From positions 232,649 to 296,648 of the forward strand of contig MU400557.1 of the NCBI GenBank assembly GCA_022578965.1: a stretch of 64,000 bases of DNA, written 5' to 3'. The notes beneath the pieces are model-generated. The model made no database searches. It saw only the letters and a program-made list of their open reading frames with translations, and had not been told where the DNA came from. The translations under genes and the position numbers were made by a program. Positions 37,911-51,575 of the stretch are shown piece after piece (positions within the stretch are counted from its first letter, which is position 1; every line of letters starts with the position of its first letter). The stretch comes from Xylaria sp. FL1777 (lineage: Eukaryota; Ascomycota; Sordariomycetes; Xylariales; Xylariaceae).

Positions 37911-38699
37911 CTATTCCGGCTTTTGAAGCCACTGCTTCAGCTTCTTGAGGGAGTATTCATCATGTTTCGCCTCGGATGTAAAGAACTCCTCCTCGTACCA
38001 GCCCTCCGTTCCAAGCGATTGGAGATTCATCCCAAAGGGCTGGCAAGACCCAAAGTCAATCAGCACAGGCATCCCATCCCTAATCATGATATTATCTGGA
38101 TTGATATCATTATGTGCCAACCCTAGGGAGTGAATATGATGGACAGCTGATTCAACAGCGTTGAAAAATGAATCGTGGTCAAGTTGGTGGAAGGCGGGTG
38201 TCCAGTACAACTGTGTCAGCGTCTGACCAAGACGCTCTAAGACTATCGCTGTAATCCGACCATGCTTCACATGGCAGCCAAGGTATGTGATGATGTTGGG
38301 GTGGGGTGCTATGGAGATCTGCTCCATGATAAGAGCCTCTTGCAGGATTTGTTTCGGGACATAGTCAGAGCCCTTCATAGTTTCGTAACTGTCCAATCCA
38401 GGCCGCTTGATGAATGCTGTAGTGTCATCCCAATGATTAGGTGCAATTTTGAGCGAAGCGCCTTCAGGGACTAGAGGGTAGATTTCCTCATCCTTAACAT
38501 GTTCCAATGCTAAGTTATAGTCAGCAAGAGAGATGTCCTTCTTCTTTTTATAAAGCTGTCCAAAGTAAAGATCGTCATCAGAGGTGATATGATAAAAGGT
38601 GACGTATTTCGACTCGTCTGTCTCCGGGTCTAGGGCTTCCAATATAGTCAGGTCTTGGAGAGATGTCAAGACAGGGCGCTGTATCTCGGGATCATCCAT
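37911..38699 (-). CDS. Minimal protein-kinase-like protein (fungal type)
   Basis: Single-exon gene of 262 aa with a compact kinase fold. The likely ATP-anchoring Lys is K99 (AFIKRPGLD), the helix-C Glu is E121 (ILQEALIMEQI), the hinge is near AIVLERLGQTL, the catalytic loop is LAHNDINPDN (D198, N203), and the Mg-binding DFG is D215-G217 (VLIDFGSCQ). All key residues are present. There is no clear glycine-rich loop, and the C-lobe after the activation segment is cut short, ending at EYSLKKLKQWLQKPE. This layout matches a large, poorly studied family of short stand-alone kinases in filamentous ascomycetes. Activity and substrate are unknown. The HND (not HRD) loop suggests an atypical kinase or phosphotransferase. 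Confidence 0.8.
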   Translation of the reverse strand: MDDPEIQRPVLTSLQDLTILEALDPETDESKYVTFYHITSDDDLYFGQLYKKKKDISLADYNLALEHVKDEEIYPLVPEGASLKIAPNHWDDTTAFIKRPGLDSYETMKGSDYVPKQILQEALIMEQISIAPHPNIITYLGCHVKHGRITAIVLERLGQTLTQLYWTPAFHQLDHDSFFNAVESAVHHIHSLGLAHNDINPDNIMIRDGMPVLIDFGSCQPFGMNLQSLGTEGWYEEEFFTSEAKHDEYSLKKLKQWLQKPE

Positions 38700-41216
38700 T
38701 GTCTCTGTCCAAGGCTAGGAACGAAGCTTGAAATGGTATAATAGCGTGAAAGTCCTTTTTTTTCGTTGAGAAAGATGTTAGGCTGAAGCGGGAGTGAGCG
38801 TGTTGTAAAAGAGAAAAGAGAGGAAAGAGAAGCTAGGTTGCTATCCACTATATGAGGCTCTTGTCCGATAAGATCTTACGATAAGTAGCCAGGAATGAAG
38901 CGCCCTGGTCAGCTGTGCTGTAGCTATTAATAAATCAATACATAAAAGTCGAATATCAATATGTTCGTTGGTCTGCAAGGTGCCGGTAAGACGAGCTAGG
39001 CCTCCGAGCTGGTGCACAATGGTCCACTATCATCCAATAAGATCTTGAGGCAAGGAAACTGAAACTAACAACAACTCTCCAATCAGAGACGTAGCCCATC
39101 GATGTAAAGGTCATTTACTAGGTAGAGCCTATTATACTAACACAAGGTGCTTTTCTCAATCTTTTTTTTTAGCCAGCTAGAAGGCTGTTGCTTGATGATC
39201 GGTAGAAACGCATGTTCCGTTGTTGGGCATATCGTTTTTTCTAGCACAGACAGAATGGCGCCTATTTCGTGATCGTACCAGACCTTACGTTTCACCATAT
39301 TCATACTTTGTTCGCTTAAAACGAAGGCATTACCTTGCATTACGTGGTTCTTCTTGCTGATACAGATGCCCTAACAAGCAGTAAAAATGATTTTAGACTG
39401 TGTGATACCTCTATAAGGCCGTTGCGTACGCTATTTGCACTTTACGATCTTAAACAGTTGATGAAGCTAGTAGGCTAGCAAAATAGGTTATTCATTCTCG
39501 AAAGTAGGGCTTGGTTTTTTTTTTCCCCTTTTAGAAATTTCAAAAATACTTGCGTCAACTAAAACTATGCGTAATCCATAGGGGGGTCGGTAAATAACTT
39601 CTTGACCTAGGCCACATACATAGTGGCATGGCTATAAAAGACAAAAAACTCACCGTGTTGTTACGATTTTTCGGCCTCATTTCTACCAATCAGAGGTGCT
39701 TGAGCCGCTAGTAAATTATTTCGTTAGTAGTCTACCTAGGTGTAGTCACCTCGTATTTCACACACGGCAACCCCTTTCCAAATCGCTAACAATATAAGTT
39801 TTTGCCGGCGATAATAATAGCCAGTAATATAAATTACTGCCTACTAGAAAGTATAGTAGCGAAAATAGTTACCCAAGCAGTAGCGCCGAGTGGTGGTGAG
39901 AAATACGTTACACTTCTAAGTCTGCAATATCGATCTATCTGTTTGCTTAGCTCCTATTCAACAAACTGCACTAGGTGAAGGGTAGGACCTTTATATAGCT
40001 ATTCCCTACGATATGTCCCCTGACGACTCAACAGAAATCTTAGGATTGGTGGTGATTTGTCAAAGGAATCGGTGAAGAGGTAGATAACTGAGTATTGGCC
40101 AGTACACATGACTATTAGCTCAGACTTAGCGTAATGAGAATAGGGGCTTCTACCATCGCAATAAGGTATATGGAACTGCTTTGATGGCGGTTTTTTTTTC
40201 TTGCTTGACTCGCTGGCTCCCCGGGTTGTTTCAAGAGATCATATTTCAAGTCAAGTATCCAGATAATACCTTATGAGTAGGACAAAGTACCTTAAGGAGA
40301 ATGTGTACAATAGCTATCTCACTTTCTACTTCAGGAGTACGAATGCGTACACGAACTATTGCTCGCTACCAGGACGATCAATGGCGAAGTTCTGATATAA
40401 GCGAACCATTCGCTGCCTTTCCATGGTGTTGGACCGCGTTGCATAATACCTTTCCAATCCTGCTTTTGCGTCAACGATGGACCGCGAACTCCGTGCAATC
40501 GACTCCGGAAACAAGAAAATCATGTACAACAATATGTGATGCTGCGCCGATTTGAGGACCATCTTCTCATGCATAACCAATACCCAGTACGTAAATATGA
40601 TTCCTCAGTCGCCTAACTAATCATAAGATAAGTCGAGCCCGAGCAAAAACGACGAACACGCCAAACCGGGTTTCCTGTACGCCACTGTCACGAGTGTAGT
40701 CGGACGACAGGCCAGAAGAAAAAGAGCTAGCATTCTTTCCGAAGCTTGGGGGTTGCCGTACATATACTGACTGGTACATGCCTCCGAATACCAGCACGTG
40801 GACAGCCATAGAAGGTAAGGGTCAAACTTAGGGGGTAATTGGCACGGCAGCCTGCATGAGGCATATCGTCATGCAAGCCTCGGGATTCATGCCACCTGCT
40901 GATTCGTGCTCCGGGACACCGTCCGACTTCGATCGAACCCTGTTTCGCGGGAGAGACGACACGGCGTCCTCCGAAATACCCAAGATCGTGCCATAGATTG
41001 CGAACCAGAGATCATCATCTCCCGCGCATTTTTCCGAGATTCTCGCGCGACGACAACATATCATCATATCTTTCTTCGCTTCGGCAATCATACCCACACC
41101 TTTGACTTTCCGCAGCCCAAATCCAGACAGCCGGCGTCCCGAAAACGCAACAACGGGAAGAACCTCGACGGGGAAAAAGATAACCGAAGAAAGTTCACTG
41201 CCTGCCGCAGTATTCA
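38700..41216. other. Intergenic between kinase-like and SDR genes
   Basis: Divergent promoters of the kinase-like gene (-) and the dehydrogenase (+), about 2.5 kb. The part 39120-40280 is AT-rich with short homopolymers. Open frames are at most 114 codons on the + strand and show no likeness. A minus-strand frame at 40828-41370 extends antisense into the dehydrogenase. No gene is supported. Confidence 0.5.
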
Positions 41217-41969
41217 ATGGCGCGCTTCGAGGGCAAGACGGCAGTGGTGACGGGCGCAGGCTCCGGCATGGGCCTCGAGGTAGCGGAATTACTCGCGGCA
41301 GAGGGGGCGCAGGTGATAGCGCTAGACATCGAATTCCCCTCGACGCCACCCTCGTCCGCCTCCATAACACAGCGCAAGCACGACGTGACGAGCGCGGAGC
41401 AATGGGACGCCCTCATAACCTCCCTGTCCCCACCATCCTCACCAACCTCACCGTCCCCGGAAGGCGGGATCGACATCCTGATCAACGCAGCCGGGATAAT
41501 GGACTACGCGCTCCTGCACGAGACGGAGCTGGGCTCCTGGCGACGCACGCTGGAGGTGGACCTCGACGGCGTGATGCTGGGCATGCGCGCCGTGATACCT
41601 GGGATGCGGGCGCGGGGCCGCGGGGGCGTCATCGTCAACTTCTCGTCGGCGCTGGCCACGGCCGCCATCGCGGGGTCGCCGGCCTACCAGGCGGCCAAGG
41701 CCGGGGTCACGCACCTGACGCGCAACGCCGCCGTGTCGTACGCCGCCGACCGCGTCCGCGTCAACGCCGTGCACCCGGGCATCGTGGCCACGCCGCTGGT
41801 GATGCGCCAGCCCGCCGAGTTCAACGCCGCTGCCGTGGCGCGCACGCCGTTGGGCCGGATGGGGACCCCGCGGGAGATCGCTATGTGTGTCCTTTTCATG
41901 GCGAGCGACGATGCTTCCTTTATGACGGGGGCGGCGGTTGTTGTTGATGGTGGCTTTTCTGCGCTGTAG
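41217..41969 (+). CDS. Classical short-chain dehydrogenase/reductase (SDR)
   Basis: NAD(P)-dependent oxidoreductase of 250 aa, the standard length for classical SDRs, in one exon. The Rossmann cofactor motif is TGAGSGMG (T12-G19), the structural NAAG is at 90-93, and the catalytic Ser-Tyr-Lys are S144, Y157 and K161 (NFSS..., YQAAK). Also present are HPGIVATPL after the active site and the C-terminal GAAVVVDGGFSAL. An acidic residue after strand beta-2 (ALDIEF, D37) suggests NAD(H) preference. At the position usually held by the catalytic Asn (V-N-L-x-G) there is Asp115 (VDLDGV), so the fourth tetrad member may differ. The substrate cannot be named. The gene is intronless and strikingly GC-rich against its AT-richer flanks. 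That could reflect codon bias or horizontal origin. Confidence 0.9.
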   Translation: MARFEGKTAVVTGAGSGMGLEVAELLAAEGAQVIALDIEFPSTPPSSASITQRKHDVTSAEQWDALITSLSPPSSPTSPSPEGGIDILINAAGIMDYALLHETELGSWRRTLEVDLDGVMLGMRAVIPGMRARGRGGVIVNFSSALATAAIAGSPAYQAAKAGVTHLTRNAAVSYAADRVRVNAVHPGIVATPLVMRQPAEFNAAAVARTPLGRMGTPREIAMCVLFMASDDASFMTGAAVVVDGGFSAL

Positions 41970-43120
41970 GCGTTATTTGTATTAGACGATAATGGACGGC
42001 GTGTTATTGTACTTTCTTGAACTGTCTTTTTATTATATTTTTTTGAACTGTCTGTTCGATGTTGCGACTTTGGTTAGGCACGAGGTACCTCCCTATTGAT
42101 GACATGGGATATGGGCGTCGTGATGTGCTTGCTGTTCTGGGTTTAGGATTCTTAGTCGTCGAGATTTATTTATTTGTTAACCCTTACTTAAAGACGCTAT
42201 GACATGACTTGAGAATGTAAAAAGAATCAAGTCTTCTAAGTGACTTGATTATGTTTTCTCAGACTTCAGAAACACTCTCTTGTTGCTGTTTTCTAAGCGA
42301 TGTCGCCTTAATAGTTCATTCTTGGGGGGTCACGCCTCTCCTTAATTTCTCACCGATCTTTAAATTCGATAGTTAGGAGGAAGTATAACCCTCGACTGTC
42401 GACTTCCTCTTCTCTACTTCGCGGATGTAAATATTTATACGGGCAAACCCACGACGACGTTAGTGTTGGGCTGTTGTGGATAATTATTGTTCACGTTCTT
42501 CAAACATTATCACTATTGTTATAGCGAGCGGGGTACCGGTGGATCAAACGTTTACATTGGATTAGGGCACATACCATTCAGAATCCCCTTAAATAACTCC
42601 ATGACTATGCATCGGCTACATAGCCGAAGGAAAATATGTACCTAAGTAACTAAAGCTCAAGTCCAACCTAGAGAGGGGAAACATTCTCCCTTTTCTGCCC
42701 TACTCCAAGGACAAATGCTAGGTAGGTAATATTGCAAGCGATCAACCGACCAATAAATGCAGTATTTGCGTGCGTCCAAATGCCTGACCAATATGCCCCT
42801 GGTTGGCTGCTAGCTGATCCAACCAGGATCATCAACCTAGGAGCGCTGTTCATATGTTCATGCTGAATTCCCTTGGACGCGGGATTTGGTACAACCCAAC
42901 GGAAAGCAAAACACACGAGAAAACAAAACTTGCCATGCCGTGGTATCTGCAAAAATAGGAAAGAGACAATGCCATTCTCGATTTCGTCCGCTCTCAAAAT
43001 CGTTATCCCGTAAGAATATTGTCTGTCCATCTCCATGTGCGATTGCATTTTCCATCGCGTAGATAAAGCAATTAAACCCTCATTCATCGAGTTGTGTGTT
43101 TGTAAATAAGAAAACCCTCC
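41970..43120. other. Intergenic between convergent SDR and the 927-codon gene
   Basis: Convergent 3' ends. The longest open frame, 139 codons at 42668-43087 (-), shows no domain. A purine/pyrimidine-mixed AT-rich stretch lies at 42000-42600. Nothing else is seen. Confidence 0.5.
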
Positions 43121-45904
43121 TCAAATTTCTTCATCATCTTCTTCGATAGGCGCAGGAGTTCGTCGCTCATGTCGTCGTTTTGGTCTCCTATGTCGTGAAC
43201 TGGATATGTTACTAGCAGAATCCTCAGGGGCAATATCGAAATCATCACCACCCCAGTCACTCTCACTTGTGACTCCATCATCGTCGCCTGTGGCCCAAGG
43301 TGGCCGTTCGTAACCCATTGAACCTCCAGAGTGTTGCGGTAGAACATCGATGCGTGATGCGCGGCGATGCTGCCGGCTCATGAGGAGGCCATTGTTGCGT
43401 TGGCGGAGTGCGTTTCGTACTACTTCAGCGTGCAGGTGCAATTTCTCAAAGGCATCCTCAAGAGCTTCCATACCTTGGTAGATCTCTTGCTCTACTTCCG
43501 CCAAGATGGCCATCTCAACTTCTTCGTCATGAGATACAGGCTGCTTGTTCTGATTATGTGAAACGGCCGTTGAAGAAAGCGAGATGAATGAAGCCGGGGT
43601 TGTACCCCGGGAATATACACCCGAGTAAGGAGTAGTGCTACGAGATGGGAAACCTGATGTTTGCCATGTTCCCATACCTGGAGCCAAAGGGGGTGGCCGT
43701 GTGGGTGGCGGCGGGAAGAAACTATTTGCAGGCGTAGCACCTCGTGACAACGGATTTTCTACTGTAGGCGTCATGGCATCATCGACGTCAGCACCTGACC
43801 AGAGAAAACCGTCGAATCGTCCGGAAATGAGAATCTCCCACTCTTGTGGGTTGATATCGGCCATAGTGGCGAGAAGGTCGTGATGGTATGGATTTTGCAC
43901 AAGAAACACAGCGGTTTCCGAGTCTCGCGGTGCTTGCGATAAACGGTACAGCCGTTGGAGCTGAAGTCCTGTTCTCACCAGGAAATCTGACCGAGATTTT
44001 CGCATTGGAGTCGGCGCTCGCAGAGTAGGTTGTATCTCCTTCGCGCCGGAAATTAAAGCATTGAAGTACGGTCGTTCTTCCTGGTCAAGGCTTGTAAGAA
44101 TGGCGAAAGCTAATGTTTCATCATCTACCTCGGAGGGAGGAGGTGCAGGTGTCTCTGCGCAGTTATTCATCCACTTGTCCACTGACATCCTGACCTTCTT
44201 AGTCTGCCGCAAATAGTGCTCTCGGAACTCCTCTGCGATATCAGGGTCTAGTTTCACTGGTGAAGCCGGTCGTGGAGGTAATTCTGCCGTGCTTTCGATA
44301 GCAGTTGCAACTACGCTGGATAGATCAAACGGCGGCCAAGAAGGCATCTCCACTCTACCACCTACACGCTCAAGCACCTCACCCCACCCCAGCCCTTGAT
44401 GCTCCTCTGGTGTTTGCTCACACATGATACATGTGCATCCTTCTGTTGGTAGATCTCGGGAGAAAACGTCTTCCAATCGGTCGAGAAGCCTCCGCGCCAC
44501 TGACTTGTGCCCTGTGGCTACCGCAATTGAGCCTTGCTTCTGGAGTACGGTCTGATACTGGTTAAGGAGATTGAAGAATGGCGCAAACATCGTCTCGCAT
44601 CCCGTTAGTGGTGGGTCTGAAGGCCGAGTTCCATTCTGCCGAGGCAGGACGGAGAGAAAATGTTTAGAGACGGCATGATGCAGACCGCCATGTTGGAGTA
44701 GATAATCAACTCTCGGTACCTCACGAATATCTAGAGCTGGTGGCGGAGGGGGTGGAGGTGGGGGCGGGCCAAAGTCGGTCGCGGGAGTTGCCACAGGTGT
44801 AGGACGTTCCTTCGAATAACTGATGTTTGAACCAGGATTAAGGCTCTCTTGTGGGAAGACTTGGGGTGGTGGAAATTGGGCTGTTGCGGTGGGTGTTTTC
44901 GGTGAGGAGTCCTGCACAGATTCAGGCGAGTCGTCGGCATCAAGACTGGGCATCCTTGATGACTTTGTAGAGGCTGATCTTTTGGGAGGGACTGAGGTTG
45001 TGGACGATTGGGCTTCAGCAGTCTTGATGTCGCTCAGGCTGGAAATAGTATCGTCCATTATCTGTATACCCGGGGGTGGTTTCAATGTGGATGATTTGAT
45101 ATAGGTTGTCTGGCTTGATGTTTTAGATCTAGAGGATAGCTTCGACTTATCTTCGTGCCGAGAGCTCGATCTAGAGATGCCTGATGTCCTAGAGCTAGGT
45201 CGTTCCGAATCCTCGTGCCGTAATTTGGAGCTAGAAGTCTTGCTGCGCCGTTTCTTCTCGTTCGCCAGATCTGTCTCAGGAGGGCTAGGAGGCCGATCAT
45301 CTTTGCGTGAAGACTTTTTCCTCTCCGTCGAACGCTCGGTAGACTTAGATCGCCGCCTGTTATCAGAACCTACATCTGTCGGATCGGGAGTCAACGGATC
45401 GCCTTGATGGTTTGAGGTGCCCAGGTCATCACGGCTATGGACGGCTTCTTTGCTGTGCGCCTTGCTGAAAGAAGGGTAAGGAAGGCTGATTCTGCTGCCA
45501 GCAATCGAGGTCTTGGTCAGCTCGGGTACAAGGTCACTCATCGAAGAAGCCTTCTCTTTCTTGTCCCGACTGCTCTCTTTCTCTTCTCTGGTCCTATGGC
45601 GGCGATGGTGGGTGGAGGATGTTATGGATGATCCAGCATGGATGGACGTCTTCGTCTTGGAAGACCGGTGTGACTTGTGGCGGTGGACGTCCTTGGAGTC
45701 TTTATCCCTGACTGACTTCGAGCGCCCGCTCTTGGACCGATGTTCTCGTGGGGGTTCGTCGCGGACATTGCTGATGTCACTGGACGCGGCAGCATCAACT
45801 TCGTGGTCCTTGAGACCCATGGTTGCGAAGTCTGCCACCCAATCGGGCCTTGACAGCTCGTGAGGAATGGATGGGGAGACGTTGACGACCGAGGGTCGCT
45901 CCAC
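43121..45904 (-). CDS. Conserved-looking basic, disordered protein of unknown function (start unresolved)
   Basis: Open for 927 codons. Residues about 45-330 are Ser/Arg/Lys-rich with repeated short basic words (RSKSGRSKSVRDKDSKD, HHRRHRTREEKESSRDK), like SR-type disordered regions. A ten-Pro run at about residue 381 leads into a folded-looking region: YLLQHGGLHHAV, FFNLLNQYQTVL, RRLLDRLEDVFSRDLPTEG, then CTCIMCEQ (about 489-495, a possible metal-binding C-x-C-x2-C). Further segments (FREHYLRQTKKVRMSVDKWM, RTGLQLQRLYRLSQ, NPQEWEILISGRFDGFLWSG) look globular. The end is acidic with basic patches (HRRPKRRHERR), suggesting a nuclear location. The frame starts at a GTG at 45904. The first ATG is 45820 (Met29), but residues before it look coding and a TAG acceptor precedes them, so an upstream exon is likely. 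I recognise no family. Confidence 0.8.
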   Translation of the reverse strand: MERPSVVNVSPSIPHELSRPDWVADFATMGLKDHEVDAAASSDISNVRDEPPREHRSKSGRSKSVRDKDSKDVHRHKSHRSSKTKTSIHAGSSITSSTHHRRHRTREEKESSRDKKEKASSMSDLVPELTKTSIAGSRISLPYPSFSKAHSKEAVHSRDDLGTSNHQGDPLTPDPTDVGSDNRRRSKSTERSTERKKSSRKDDRPPSPPETDLANEKKRRSKTSSSKLRHEDSERPSSRTSGISRSSSRHEDKSKLSSRSKTSSQTTYIKSSTLKPPPGIQIMDDTISSLSDIKTAEAQSSTTSVPPKRSASTKSSRMPSLDADDSPESVQDSSPKTPTATAQFPPPQVFPQESLNPGSNISYSKERPTPVATPATDFGPPPPPPPPPPALDIREVPRVDYLLQHGGLHHAVSKHFLSVLPRQNGTRPSDPPLTGCETMFAPFFNLLNQYQTVLQKQGSIAVATGHKSVARRLLDRLEDVFSRDLPTEGCTCIMCEQTPEEHQGLGWGEVLERVGGRVEMPSWPPFDLSSVVATAIESTAELPPRPASPVKLDPDIAEEFREHYLRQTKKVRMSVDKWMNNCAETPAPPPSEVDDETLAFAILTSLDQEERPYFNALISGAKEIQPTLRAPTPMRKSRSDFLVRTGLQLQRLYRLSQAPRDSETAVFLVQNPYHHDLLATMADINPQEWEILISGRFDGFLWSGADVDDAMTPTVENPLSRGATPANSFFPPPPTRPPPLAPGMGTWQTSGFPSRSTTPYSGVYSRGTTPASFISLSSTAVSHNQNKQPVSHDEEVEMAILAEVEQEIYQGMEALEDAFEKLHLHAEVVRNALRQRNNGLLMSRQHRRASRIDVLPQHSGGSMGYERPPWATGDDDGVTSESDWGGDDFDIAPEDSASNISSSRHRRPKRRHERRTPAPIEEDDEEI

Positions 45905-47343
45905 GTGGTCGAGATGGGCTTCCTATCGATGAATATGGCGTCACAGTTGAATGTTTCGGGTGTTTCTCGCAGGTCGTGGATGGCGATGGTGCATGTGTTG
46001 TATGTAGTGGGAAGTTGGACGGAAGATGGCGCAACTTCGTGGGTGCATACCGACCTACATAGGTACACACGAGAATGGAGAGAGGTACGTGGATACCTAC
46101 CACCTACCACTGCCGTAGCATTGTCGGCGGCTCTTTGGGCATGGACCAGCTACGCAGCGGCCTGCTATTCGACGGGGTCGGGCGCGAAAGTGCTGTCGCC
46201 TGCATGCATATGTTTCTAGCAAGGTACGGACAGTACAGTGCGTGGTGGCGGGAGGGCTGCTGTCCACTCACCAACCCACTGTTCTGCCACTGCCCTACAA
46301 CATGTACCTATCTGAGACAATACCTAGGCATGCGTGCTAGGTATCTATGTAGGTGGCTAGATCCAGCCCAGATTGCTACCAAGGCTGCTGTAGCTGAAGA
46401 GCTACAGTGACATGCGTACCTACTTAGGTAGTCTGAACTGAATCCGCACTGTCAAGGCTTTTTTTTGCAGAAACGCGGGGCCCTAACTTTCTTGTGGTTA
46501 ATGCCAGAGCTTTTTCGAATTGTACATTCTTACAAAACACAACAATGCCATATCTTTCTTCGCATTACATTCAATGCTAGATTTTTGAAACAATAAATCC
46601 ATTCTTTTACACCTCCAATATATTCTTTCCCTCCTGATACAAGTTTTCGGCTGGGTAAATGCTTAGAGGGTTTGAACACACACATGTGTGAGATATAATC
46701 TGCACAATGCACATGCACGTACAGCCTAAGTCACACGTTGACGACGTATCTCGAGCAAGCAGATCTCGCTCAAAAGCTGCAGGCAAAATTAGCATTAAAA
46801 CATGGCGCATGCATATAGAACCACATATTGAAAGGCCTTTCTTTTCGGAATTGATATCTCCAATGGTAGACCGTATTGTGGTGACGGGTGGTCCACACTC
46901 AATCATCTAGGTATCTATCTGCAGATCTGACAAACGGGTTCAAGACTGTCACGAGTGTGATGATAATCCTTCAATGACTGGTTGGCAGCCTTCATCCCTT
47001 CATAACTCAACTAACTAACTAACTTAGTTACTCTCTGTTGGCTGCACAACGGAGTTACCAAGAGCTGTAGGTAGTTCGAATCTATTTTTAAACCCTCTAA
47101 GCGCCTACGCTTTCTAAGTAGCGAGCCCATCTCCCGCTAGTTCAGCCCCCGCCTCGGCCAATTGTTGCTGTCTAAGGCTTTCCCTTCCCGGCCGTCTAAG
47201 GGATAGTAGTATAGTCTGTCTGAACGGAAGGTCTATTGGAAGATCCATCTTTGCTCTCGTCTATATGGAGTCTTGAAGATCGTGGGTATCTAGAATGGAG
47301 CTCCCGCTGTATATGTTTTCTTGATGTTTCTAGGCCGTGTCGC
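45905..47343. other. Intergenic between MET3 and the 927-codon gene
   Basis: Holds the 3' flank of MET3 and the promoter plus probable missing 5' exon of the 927-codon gene (both minus strand). Open frames over 100 codons at 45795-46110 (-) and 45860-46219 (+) overlap each other and show no domain. TAGGTA/TACCTA words cluster at 46050-46440. No RNA gene was recognised. Confidence 0.5.

Positions 47344-51575
<4,232 letters not shown>

Noticed and set aside
40828..41774. Minus-strand frames of 180, 96 and 108 codons and a plus-strand frame of 281 codons over the dehydrogenase
   Set aside because: Shadows of the GC-rich SDR gene, which alone shows cofactor and catalytic motifs.
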